Position numbers and translations under genes: made by a program. A stretch of DNA of 64,000 bases from Tubiluchus corallicola (Eukaryota > Priapulida > Priapulimorpha > Priapulimorphida > Tubiluchidae). The stretch is from contig JAQGDQ010000045.1 in the NCBI GenBank assembly GCA_030141605.1, positions 494,001-558,000 of the forward strand. The letters run 5' to 3'. A model generated the notes under the pieces. That model had not been told where the DNA came from. It did no database searches and saw only the letters and a list, made by a program, of their open reading frames with translations. Positions 24,736 through 37,409 of the stretch are shown in pieces; the first letter of the stretch is position 1; every line of letters begins with the position of its first letter.

Positions 24736-25829
24736 TATGTTCTTCCTTTAAGCTATGATATATCACTATGACCACAGATTTCTTTAACAGTCAAGTTAAG
24801 AACTTAAGCGCAAGTGCGAACTGATGAATATGGGTTCAAAACTTAAAGTGTAATCACTCCCAGTCAGCAAATTAGTTTTTTTTTGCTCAGCCCAAGGTGC
24901 CTCTTTTTGCACGTGAAAAATCATCTGTATGATGAGAAATAAAGTGCGTGGTTTGCAAGTAAACCACTGCTATGGTCCACAGATATTTTGTCTACAATTG
25001 AAGCCTAAACGGTAATCGGGATGGCTCCAAAAATACGATACCATTTATCATTGCTTTCTTTGAATTTGTCTCCTGCTGCCTACATCGTGTCACTTCCTGG
25101 CGGACTGATGTCTGAGCGGTAGTGGCTGGTAGCCATTAATGACCCCACTTTATTGATTTTGCTTCCCCAGTGGCCAGCCGTAACAGCTCGGCAGTGATTT
25201 TATAACCTTTTGGGTCAGTAGTGGCTAAAGCGCGGCTCAAGTCGTAAGTGGTCAGTAGACATCAATACAAACGATGGTACCTTACTTAATAGTTATAACA
25301 AGGCTTCCTACCTTGATTCATAAACTAAGCACCACATGAAGTGTTGTAACTACTCACTCCCTCAAGCATAAATAAAGCCACCCTAAACTGCTAAGTTATT
25401 ATTCAGATAAATGGCTACTTTTTAATGGAAAGGACCATGTTAATATATAGTTTCATATAGTGCATATAGTTTCAACTGAACAGAATGGCAGCGTGATAAT
25501 TCTAACATTTTCTAAGTTAATAGAAATTGTTCATAAAAATCATACAACTTTTTGTAGCCCTATTAATCGCCATTTTTGTACCTGTATTGTGTATATGAAT
25601 TACTATTTTTGTTTGTTGAAAAAGAGTCAATTGAATTAGTTCCAAAGTCTATAAACAGCAAGAGCTAGGAAAGGATTTACTTTGTAACAAAGAAAAAGGA
25701 AGCTCATTAAATCTCAGTTGCCAGAAGGAGTAGCTTTAACTTCTTTACGCACAAAACATGAACAGGAAAAATGTATTAAACTGACCGGGGCAAAAGAATT
25801 CTTAAAATGAAAATAACATCCAGCACTTA
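24736..25829. other. Intergenic
   Basis: No gene or repeat recognised. Confidence 0.5.
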
Positions 25830-26090
25830 AGCAAAGACATGGCTTTATTCAGACACAAACATCTGCAACGTTTCGACCAAGTTATGGCTATGTTCACTCA
25901 ACAATCTACCTAAATATGTATATATTTGCTTCGCACAGTGTAGATTTTTGTAATTTCTATACACTGTACAAACTGTATTTCTATTTAGATGGATACACTG
26001 TATTTTTATTAAAGTGGATTGTTGAGTGAATGTGACCATAACTGGTCGAAACATTGCAGATGTTTGTGTCTAAATAAAGCCAAGTCCTTT
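25830..26090. mobile_element. Hairpin MITE with about 80-bp inverted ends
   Basis: ACACAAACATCTGCAACGTT at the left recurs inverted at the right as ACACAAACATCTGCAATGTT. The arms continue through TTCGACCA, AGTTATGG and TTCACTCAACAAT. The centre is AT-rich and non-coding. Confidence 0.75.
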
Positions 26091-26300
26091 TATCATGTGG
26101 GTGCATGTATTTAATTTAAAGCCAGAGCCAAAGGCACGGATTCAAAATTACCAACAAGTGTGCAAAAATGATAAAGAACCCAATATTTGCTGTCAAAGTT
26201 GGCGTTTGGCTACCACACAAATCAGCACACATACATTCTGTATATTAAATTTGATGGCATGATTCCCAATACGTGTTCGAAATAAAATACTTTATACTTG

Positions 26301-26559
<259 letters not shown>

Positions 26560-29500
26560 TATGTAAAAAATGCATAGGTGAACCAACAAGCTATTAGTAA
26601 TTTGTTTATAATCATGATCTGCACGTGTTTAAATTATTTTTCTCAGAGTAAACGTGTTTATTTTGTGATCCGTCAAGTGTACGCTTTGTCAGTATTTATT
26701 TTTCGCACCTGTGCAACTGAACAGGTACGTCATGTTCATGTAAGCATGCAGCCGATCCTTCATAAAGTACACCTCTTTGCTTACTCGCACCCTCATCATC
26801 TGTTTTAGTATCTTGTTTACCGATGAGTCACTGAAAAAAAATATTCGATGATTCTTATCACTGTCGTAACAATAGAGAATTCAGTCAGTGGCGCATAAAT
26901 AGAAACTGACTCAGTACTTTGTCAACTAACATTATTGAACTGCAATCAACGTTTAACGCTATATCAAACCAGGACCCAAACTCTAACCAGCAGAATAATT
27001 TCGATGTATTCCGTCTTTAGTAAGATCCAACCTAAAATAAAATTATCCCTATGATCCCACACTTCTAGAACACCCAATATTTGACGTGGTAAACTCGTTA
27101 TTAATGTACTACTGTTAAAACCAGTATCTTTTCTATACCAGACGCTCAAAGTTCGAATGCACAGGTGAGAATTTTAAATATTTTATTCACCGACTTTGAT
27201 GTAATATGACTTATAATGTAATATTGCTGTTTTGTAGATTTGCTCGGGCGGACGCAAAAGAGACTCAGTATTGTGTAGTTTTTGTAGCTGAGTCGTGTTG
27301 TAATCGTGTCACTATACCACGGCTAGGCTTTACATATAAAGCAAACATCCTAGCAGATGATTGTTTAGGATTCGCATCGGTTTAAACAGTTGAATCCCAG
27401 TTTAAAACTTGTTTTCTATTCGGCCCTCGTGTGGTTGGAGTGGGTTTCCTTTGCACAAGAGAAGACTGTACTGCGTACACGCTTGACAACGCACTCAGGT
27501 ATCTTACCTGCACACGGTTGATGGGCGGTAACTTCAAAAGGCTGATGCACGGCTCCCGAATGCGATAAGGTTTACCTTGCCGATTAGTGCAAACATTTCG
27601 GTAAAAGTAGAAAGGCGGCATCGGTGTCAAGTCGTTCAGTCTTGATATCAAACTTGATGATCTATCTCTGTCACTAGAGAGGGGGAGTGTTTGTTGGTTT
27701 GCTGCTATAATGTTTGGTAAATGTGTGTGTTGCCGTATTAGAGGTAAATGTACAATTAAAAATAGGCGTGGTTCGAAGGTTTTTGGCATTTAATCCGTTG
27801 TTGTAACCAAAACAACAGTTTGACTACAACAAAGAGTTTGACCTTGAACACGCCGAACAAACAGAGAAATAATTGCTATAATACATGTAGCAGGTTTTGG
27901 ACATAGGACATAGCACATATTTTAAATTTAAGAACTGTGAGCCTAAAACTAGAGATTTTACACATTTTTTACTTGTGAGATGTCCATGGTGCACACGAGT
28001 TTTGACTTTTTGAGATACCGTTTGAAAAGTGAGAAAACATCCTACAAGATGATTACTGCTCAAACTGTAATGCAGATATCGATTATTATCATGAAAATAA
28101 TTCACTTAACTAATTAAGGACTGAAAATTCTGTAAGATGAATACAGATGCAAAGTATTTTGTGCTTCTGTTACACACTTCACTTCCGGAGTTTCACTTTC
28201 TTAACTTGTAAAAGAGATTAATTTATTAATTATAATCGGTGCAAAATTTTCATTTGAACAGCAAACCTGGTATAATTCTTGTGAGCGTACGCTGCAGCAG
28301 CAATGCATTCTACCTTTTCTTTTTTTTAATTCTTCCAATCCATTCATGATTGGATGAATCCTAGCACATCCTGGCAAGTAAGGAAGTGGGAAAGAATGCG
28401 TAGGACTCGAGAAGAAGCAGAGGCAAAAATGAAAAACTGAGAAAGATGGCGAGAGAACATTACATTTTATGACAACAAAATAGTTACAGTTTCATAAATA
28501 GGATCCTGATAAACAAAATGCACAAACTAACAACAAAACACACTGGTGCAAACTTGTTCCATAATTATCAGCATTAAACTGAAAATTTATTTTTAGTTGC
28601 TTGAATTGGCTTTGGTATTTACCCATTTAGATATTATTTAGCAGGTTTATTCTGTTAGATAACACTGGTTCATAGCCGCTGGATTACCATATGTTTCTAT
28701 GAAAGCAAACTGTATACTAACTGGCAAACTTGTGGAACTGATTAATGGAGGGCGAGAGTACCTAATACATCACTAGTGTTTAGCTCGAGAGATCGCGTAA
28801 ATACCTAAGAAAACAACTTACTAGGTTTCAGAATTGTTGGCTTCTTGAGAAGGAGATAGAAAATATCAGTTTAACAGTGATGCAGACTGTCATTTTATTA
28901 AAAATTCATGTATGACGCCGGATATAATAAATTAATGTCGTTCTTGCTATATAACCTATATTAAGATTTGAAATAATCTTTGAAAAACAAGTAGCCTCAG
29001 AAACGTGTTTAACTTTTCTTTTGGTTCTTGTATAAACCACATTGTTAATGCATGCTGCAGTAGTTGGTGTTCTGAAGTCAAGCTATCGATGTTTCGAATT
29101 TTCGTCTACGAACATTGATATATTGTCAGGTCTGAATTACTGTCGGCGTGGTCACTGTGAGTACGCCCTTTTGAGTGAAACAGGTCTCACAGGTCTTCAG
29201 CTGCTCTGCCCTCAGTAACACCATCAGAACTACCGAGACAACTTCTTGAATTTGCCGCAGCAGCCAATAATTATAGATATTAATGTGATTTAAATCTCGG
29301 CAAATGTTGTTAGCATTTTATGGTGAGGCAATTAACCGATATTGTGATCCAGGAAGCGATAAACGTAATCTCTGCATAGGGACCACCGACCAGCCTAGAA
29401 ACCAGCGACAAAGGACCATCGCTTTTCGAAAAAGGGATTGCGGGATTAACAAGGCGCCACTGTCGCTATACTAGACGAATTTATAGTGACTTTCATTAAT

Positions 29501-29771
29501 TATGAGTTTATAATTCATCTGATTAGAAATATGAACGCAGCACTGGCTATGTAACCGCAGGTACTGTTTTGTGTCTTTTGGTTATACGTTGGGACAGGCC
29601 TTTGCAGCTGACATTGCATAAACTTCCAATAACTTAAAATAAACATCTTAGTGTTTTAATGATTTAGATGACTTGCTATCATATATAAAATAGCATGTGT
29701 TTTCTTCAAAACCTAAGTCTGGTAATGAAGTAAAACAGGTTAAACGTTTCAACTCCTCCTCCACTACCAGC
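26560..29771. other. Intergenic
   Basis: No supported gene. The longest frame (27382-27789 minus, 135 codons) has no recognised domain or splice context. Confidence 0.45.
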
Positions 29772-29799
29772 ACCACCTTCAATATTACTACTGCTGCTG

Positions 29800-29889
<90 letters not shown>

Positions 29890-30115
29890 GCAGTAGTAGT
29901 TTTTTTCACCTTTTGCTTTTGCACTGCTGTTTAAATAAAAAATGCGAAAAATTGCTTTATATTGTTAATGGGAAAATCGCTTTGTCCAAAAATGTAACAT
30001 AATGAGTACTACTTTCACCACCACCACCACCATCACACTACTACTATTACTACAGTAGTAGTAGTAGTAGTAGTAGTTGTTGTAGTAGTAGTTGTAGTAG
30101 TAGTAGTATCATGAT
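29772..30115. repeat. Trinucleotide microsatellite cluster
   Basis: (CTG)n about 29800-29857 passes into (CTA)n about 29857-29890. A second cluster at 30015-30115 starts as (CCA)n, then (CTA)n meets (GTA)n head-on near 30052 and could fold into a hairpin. Confidence 0.9.
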
Positions 30116-30575
30116 TACAATTATTATCATCAACATCATCACACCACTAGCACCCATCATCGTCGTTATCGTCATAATCACTATTGCCATTTTCGCTGCC
30201 ATCATTGCCACTATCCTTCTATTCCTCGCCTGACGCAACCGTTACTGTTGTCATCACAATCATATTCGTCATCACCATCATCACCCTACTGCTCGCCGCA
30301 ACCAGTTATATGCTGTAAAGCTCATTTTCTACATCACGCAGGCTTACTTAGAGCAAAAGCAAAAGCCTCAAACAATAATTATTTAATCGTATGATAATCT
30401 CTAATTCCCCATGCTTGCTGAAATTTAATGCTCACTTAACAGGTGTCGTAAAGATAGGCATGCTTGAAGCAACAAGTGCTGCCAAGACAGAACATTTCCC
30501 CCAAACGGTTGCTGTGGTGAGCGAAACTTAATTTACACACCAATTATTGGTAAATATCCGCCTACTATTATATCG
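30116..30575. other. Intergenic
   Basis: Degenerate (ATC)n-rich sequence up to about 30300, then ordinary sequence. Confidence 0.5.
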
Positions 30576-30589
30576 TGTCAGACTCCGCC

Positions 30590-30897
30590 CCTGCATGGCA
30601 AAGTTTGGCTAATGCTTGGCTACGTCACCGCCCGCTGGTTAACCATAAAACACAGGCCATTTGGGTCATTGCAAATGAGAAATCTTTTGGCAACGGAGAG
30701 ATCAACAACGCTTCGAAGTATTTCATAGAGAACTTAAAAACTGTTCTTTACCTAGTTAGTTTGGTTCATGTTTTCAAACATTCTAGTCGCACAATTCACA
30801 GAATACGGAATGTTTGAGGAAGGCAGACCGGACAGTATGACGTCATCATTGGGCACGGAAGTTAGAGAGAAGCCTATCCTGAGGCACAAACTGTATG
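30590..30897 (+). promoter_or_regulatory. Candidate distal promoter and first exon for the Osr-family gene
   Basis: A locally GC-richer patch has CTCCGCCCC near 30593, ACCGCCC near 30628 and a perfect CRE at 30838-30845. The frame from ATG 30810 (MFEEGRPDSMTSSLG) stays open to a donor GTATGA after 30897 and ends in phase 1. The Osr coding exon at 37408 begins with two bases before its ATG, so this exon would join in frame. Phase agreement alone has a one-in-three chance of being accidental. Confidence 0.25.
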
Positions 30898-33800
30898 GTA
30901 TGATTCTGTTAAGAAATATTTTTATGACATATGAAATTTTACATACTCACTTGAACAACGTAGAAAGCAAGAGAAAATACAAATATTTTGCATCAGTGCG
31001 TGTTTTTTGTTCCCTCTGATAATTGCGTTTCAATTTTACTTTTAATTTCAGTTTTAGCAGAAACTGCTAAGTATGATTCTGTTCAACATGTTTTCTAGTT
31101 AAATGTTACATAATATTGAAGTGAAATATGTTTGCCTAACATTTAAAAATAGTACATAATTCCACGTAGATTCTTCACTTGATGCAGTTTTTATTAACTG
31201 CTTCGTAAACGCATAAACAACTTAAATTACACTATTTGTTTTCTTTTTACACGTAAACGTGCTAGAACTTTTCCTAGTTATTATAATAAATATATGTTAG
31301 TTCTGATGCCGAAAGTTCTGAAATTTATTTAACTCAATGAAATGATATGAGAATTTAATTCTGATAAAATCTGAAATAAATTAAACTAAAGTCTGTACTC
31401 TGTGCTGGCCAGTTACTGTCTATTAGAAATGTTACTATCTCTTAACTGATACCGCTAAACGAATTAACTTATTTAAATTAGAAACAACGTGTTAGCAAAA
31501 TATCATTAAATTACAGAAATTTGTTACTAATTTTGTAATTAGACAAACGTGATAATCACAGGCTTCAGTATGTCATTTTTAAGTGTAAATATTCATATTC
31601 CTCCTACTAATCAACCACTTTTGAATAATTCCGAAGATATCGGCACCTTTGATATGTTGTATGTTGTTATGATAACTAACTTTCGTTTGCTACTGAAGTT
31701 TACATATCAATAAGTGCCGAGATACTGCAGCTAGTATTTAAGGATAGTAAACACTAAACGTACTGAGAGCGTGTATTATTAATTAGCCTTTGAACACGTT
31801 ATAACGACTTTGATTTCTCGTTATACGACTTTCTATCTCGATATAGCGATCTTTTATTTCATTATAATGACTTTTTTGTTCACAGTTTTTTTTATTATGG
31901 CTTTAATACTTGTCCGTACTAACATGGTGTTCGAATGAATACAAAAACCCAGAATCTAATCACATTAACATAATCAGTTACTTACCAAAATTAATAATAC
32001 AGATTCCAACGAAGAAATAATGAGAATTTAAATTATCATGTGATTTGGTACTCGAATGTATACTGTTATACCCTGATAAGCGTTTTTAGTATTTTTCCTA
32101 AATAGCGTCATCTATATGTCAAAATTAGGAGTTTTGAACTTGCATTCCTATTTTGCAGTCTGGCTTCAAAATTTGCTTGTAGCTTGCAATAAATATTTCT
32201 CATGAAATAAATGATAAATGCGTTGTTAGTTGAAAAAGAAATTTTAAAAAAGCTTCCACTCTGCCTATTAAGGTGAAAGAAATGTTAGACTTCACGTTAC
32301 ACTACACTGTACTCATCGTGGAAACAACCCATATGACATATAAGCAGTGACTTGCTGCACTATGACATAGGGTTAAAATTATTAGATCGTATTTAGCTGC
32401 ATTTTTCATTTACTTTTCCATGTTTAAAGGAAAATAAAAATAATCCCTTAATGCTTTGTAAGGAGTTCTTTCATGGTTGTACTATATTTTTTCTGAATGC
32501 GTGCAAACCCATACAAGCAATGTGTGTGAGATGACCAATTTCGAGAACCTGTTTGATTTAATATTATTATTGATTTAATTAGTTATGGAACGGCAACTAA
32601 TTAATAACTCTTTTATGCTATCATTATTAGCATTATTATTTTTTGTTATAAATGGAAAATCGACACCTCGAGGGCGGGCTAAGCCCACCCAAACACATTG
32701 GCGAGTGGTTATATTGTACAATAAAAACTTCGATCAGTATTTTATTTATTCAGTTAACTATACTAACGTAGGCACTAAGTGATTATAAGAGCAACACGTG
32801 TTGTGTTCCGGGGGGCATGTGATGATCGTGTCTTGACTCAGTGCTTATTGTAAATTTAGGAACGGAACATGCACAGTTTGCCGTGTAAACGTTTTACAGA
32901 TTGTTACGGATATTTAGCTACCGTTAAACCCATTCGGTTAGTTTGCGAGTAAGCGCTTGTGTGTGCAAATTTGATTTTAGAAGTGGGGCAATGTTGTAGT
33001 TTTTGCTTGGTACCCGAATTCGAATGAGCCGAGGGGAAGGTCTGTGTGTGCAGCGGAAATGCGCCGTTCCGTGGGTAGGGAGAAAATAAACTTTTAGGTT
33101 TAAAAAGAAACAAGTTTAAAGAATACGAATGGCTACAGCAAGTAAAGAATTATAATTTTGATATGTACTACAAAGGTTAACAGTGAAGCTCTGGTTTTTT
33201 TAAGTTCTTGTTGTACTACATTATCTATATGCACGGTTATTGCAACACAGAGATAAAAGACCTTAGTTGACGTTTTTAGTGAAAAACATATTTAACTAAA
33301 ATTTTAAGAGATTTTTTTGCAATTCGGAATACTGCGACTACGTATATTGTTACATTGAATGAAGCAGGCCTGGAATCTATCTAATTATCATTGTAATTCC
33401 CTAAGATGAAATAATGAACTGGCAAGCGGATCAATTTTGCTACCATGTCAATTGATTTTTGCACATTCCTCTATAAACACATCAGCAAATTTCTACTGCA
33501 CTTGTTACCTCGAAATATATGAATATTTGAATATCTTCTGAAACACCTAGCATATTCGTGGTTCTTGAACGAAATGAACGGCCAGAGCGATTTTCCAACT
33601 CATCTGTTTACTAACTAAGTCCAGCGTTGCTTGTAGCTTTTTAAACATCCGCCGTCATTTTTTATTATAATATCGATGGTAACACTGAACGTACCTTTAA
33701 TGTAACAATTTTATAATGACCTGCACCCGATTTTACCTGTGTTTCTGAATTGTTACTACATGATGTATCATGTATTACTAAAATTGAGTGAGTTAAAGCT

Positions 33801-34901
33801 GAATAAATTTACAAGTACTGGATAATATAAAACACCATTTGCATACAACGTAACACAAGAGGTCTATAGTTGTAAAATTTAAAATCATAAAAAACAAAGA
33901 TACAATTAAACATCACCTGAATTTGGTTATAGTGCTCTTCTAAAATACACGCATAAACTCCAAGGTCAAATAAAATATATATTTGGAATTTAAAATCACG
34001 ATAATTAAGCTTGCGTTTTAAAAATGGCTGAGAAATAGCTGGTGACTGTAGTAGTTTGATGCCATTGGATACTTGAACTAAACTTTCTTTTACAGCCAAC
34101 TCACTAAACGTTTTGCTAACCAGTGAAATACTGAGGTAATTTTGTGAAAACGATTCAGGTTTTAGCAAAATAAAATATTTTACAGACTTCTTACACCATT
34201 TATCGTTATTATTGCAAATCTATTCGACTTCACTTCACGACTGTTTCCACGTTGAGCGGTTAGCCTAAATTATTTCGTGACGTTGAATATTCAAGGTTTA
34301 TAAATTAAATAATTTTAACCTCGCTTGTTGCGGGGAAACGTTTCTGTTATGGCCGTTTTTCTCCAAAGTTTGTTTATCATAAATAATTTATGCACCGACG
34401 GAAAGCGCGTTTATATTGCTACTTGTAGGTAACAGGGGAAGCACGGGGGGTCAGACTTAGTCAATATTTTATGCAGCTAGTAGTAAACTGCACGGCAACT
34501 GGGCGGATACAGATAATTTTAAAATTAGCCATAGGGTCGTTGCAGTTGTTTTACTTGCTGAGGACTGCGGTTTATACTATTTTTGTGTATTTTTATAAAC
34601 TGACTGTAAAAACAGTATGTGACCTCACAAACTATAATTTAATCTGCACAACATCTGCATAGCTTCGGCTTATTTTAACATTTGCCCAAATGATCAAGCA
34701 CAACCCCTCTGTACCTCCTACTTACCAGTTTCATGTTTATCTGATTGGCATCCGCCCCCTGGGAGTCTAAACAATAGTCAGGTTGTTTGTGTTCGGTTGC
34801 TGAAAATTATTCAAATTGAAACGGATATACTGCAAAGTAAACAGCATTGCAACTGCATTACGTGCCTGTTTTACATTTTACTACCTGTGTGAGGTTGTGT
34901 C
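30898..34901. other. Intergenic or long intron
   Basis: AT-rich; no gene recognised. A 65-codon frame at 32585-32782 begins with a hydrophobic stretch but has no other support. Confidence 0.4.
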
Positions 34902-34929
34902 ATGTTGGTAATGTCTAGTTCAGAGAACA
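34902..34929 (+). CDS. Candidate alternative first coding exon of the Osr-family gene
   Basis: ATG 34902 opens MLVMSSSEN and is followed by a consensus donor GTAAGT after 34929, in phase 1. It would join the exon at 37408 in frame as [19 protein letters not shown]. The intron would be about 2.5 kb. A GC-rich CCGCCCCCTGG lies at about 34752. This is an inference from splice phase only. Confidence 0.3.
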
Positions 34930-37407
34930 GTAAGTTAGATTACGTTTCAGACTTCATTTTATTCTGCACTTTATATTACATTACGAAACAGGACTCAAAT
35001 TAAAAAGAATTATTTAATACAAAAGTGGTCAACGGTCATGCGAGTATTCTAGGTAGCTATCGTCAAAAATGAAAAATGAGTGAGAAAAAATAGGTAATAA
35101 GTAAACAAAATTTTTAGTAGAAATAAAAATGAAAAACGTAATGTAAACTGATAAATGAATTCATTATAAAGGGCAAGTTAAATGTACGAGGTAGAAATAA
35201 TAGACCAAAGGAAACAAAACTGGCATGCCTAGACTAACATATTACATTTTATCTCGTTTATTTTTTCCTTCTTGGTTGGCCCTCTAGTTATAAATTCTTG
35301 GGTTTACGAGTTTTTCAAGCCATTTGCCCTCAGCTCTTAACTCAGTATCACATTGTATAGATGGCCGTAATTAAAGTTTAGACTTGTCTTAACCTTTAAG
35401 TTAGGACGAAACTTTAGTGTGGGACTAGCTTAAGTTTTGGGCTATAAGAACAGATAAACATTGAGTAGGATAACGAGAATATTTTGTTGAAAATAAAGAC
35501 AAAGACATTTGAATCACTGTTTTGCTTTTCACTAATACTGATTTGATCCATGGGAAAGCGAAACATTTGTTTTTGACGTATATTTAGTTTACTGTGTACT
35601 TTCCACATATTACACAATTCGTAAATTTCATGCATGCTCTAAAAAGTCTTCAGTTGTTTCATTTTACCTTTGGAAAACTTTTTGCTCCGTCACACAATGT
35701 GCGCAGTTTTTACATTTGTTGGGATTTGATATTACTGCGAGTATGATCTTTGAACTAGTGAGTTTTTGTTTCCTGTGATTATAATACTAGTAACAAAACC
35801 CACACGGGAGCTGATCGAAGATTAATTAAGGAAGGCAGCTATTTTAATGTTTTTACATTTTTGTTGGTCACTTCGCATTAATTTAAATCTAAAACTATTA
35901 AGTGCGAGGATTATGTTTGCCAGTTGCTGGGTACGTTTTATGCAGCCACGCAAAAGTTAAGAACAAAGTTAAGAAAATGCGCAGCACTCAACAACTGTTA
36001 TTAGCGTCGCTTCACCAGTTTTTACAAAGTCTGACGCTAAATGTCAAACCAGCTTTTACGTCAATGTGGGTGTTCTTAAAAATCTTGTCTAATAAAGTGT
36101 CAAAAATCATGTCTATTAATGGACCAAGGAAGGCAAAGAAACTTCAAACGTTTGGAAGTTTGCATAACTGGTGGCCTGATATGTAAACACCCAGGTTTCA
36201 TAAGCCAGACTACCTTCTCCCTGCATAGCTTTTCGGCCATTAGATATCGCTTTAAGCTCGTTAGGGTAATTAACTACGGCTCTGAATGATACAGACCAGT
36301 CAGTGGCGTGCTCGGAAGCTACTTCATGTGATTTACGCCACAAATATTTATCGAATTAATTTTATTTCTCTAACCTCACGTGTTGGGTTGCCGGAGCGTT
36401 ATCTTTTGCCCGGCTGCCAACGATTTGGAAACAAAAACTCAGATAACTCACCGACTTGCAGTCAGCTACCACCACATGTTTATGTTCATTGTGTTGTGTA
36501 TTTATTTGTACGTATGGCTGGAGAATTTTCACCTAGATATTTAGGAGTTTGCAGACAGCACCACAACTTAGGTGGCTAGAGTTTTTTGTGCGTATAGTCA
36601 TTGTTATTGTTGAAGGTGGCAGTTTTAAACTGTTGGTTTTGAGGAAGAGATCGTGCTTCAGCGTTTGTGGCGATGCGCAAATTTGGTGGAATATTCGATT
36701 TTTGGGCATATTTTGTCAGAATTATACTTATTATGTTCTATGTGGGACGTGTATTATTCTTTTTTTCTATGAAATTGCAAGATTTAATTATGTTAAAATG
36801 TTGATACATTTTTCTTTGCATTGACCAGACGTAAGACTATTAAGTATCCAGTGAGTTTAATATTTCGTAAAACATATTTTCAAATATTTTTAAATGACAT
36901 TTGTTTATTGTTGCATTGGCGAATGTTCTAATTGTAATAAATTCAATGACAGTTTGGAATTTTGAAAGCCGACAGCCAGCACTTAATTTAATTCAGGACA
37001 CCTATTTAATTTACGCGATTGTGATTATACCGGAATGATGACCGTAATCATTAATTCGAACCGGTAAATGTGTCTTTTCACTTTCGGTGTACATTTTCCC
37101 CGTATGAGAGAAATTATAGCTGTAGCATGGCAGGTACAACAGAAACAGTTCGCCAGATGTCTATCTATCCATTTGCTATATTACTAACGAGGCCTTAGGT
37201 TGCTCAGTTTCGCAGCCAAGCATATACCATGATCACTCAGTTATTCTTTTCGCCCAATATTATTCAAGATTTATCACGTGCTAGTGATGCTACTTGACCA
37301 TTCGAGCTATCCACATCTAATGCTAGCCAAATATCAATAATTCATGGATTTTCCACCTAGTAAACTGCGTAGATTTTTTTGCATGTACATTGTGTTTTTT
37401 GTTCTAG
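34930..37407. other. Upstream region or first intron of the Osr-family gene
   Basis: No exon or repeat supported. Open frames at 35902-36186 and 36286-36579 have no family resemblance. Confidence 0.4.
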
Positions 37408-37409
37408 AA

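Noticed and set aside
27382-27789. 135-codon minus-strand ORF
   Set aside because: Longest non-repeat frame in its region, but with no domain, splice context or other sign of coding; could be chance.
32585-32782. Possible 65-aa secreted peptide
   Set aside because: Hydrophobic start only; no cysteine pattern, processing site or promoter support.
33809-34168. 119-codon minus-strand ORF
   Set aside because: No recognisable domain and no convincing acceptor or donor in phase.
37344-37409. Upstream ATG of the Osr exon (MDFPPSKLRRFF start)
   Set aside because: A strong TTTTTGTTCTAG acceptor lies between it and the Pro-rich coding sequence, so this stretch is probably intron.
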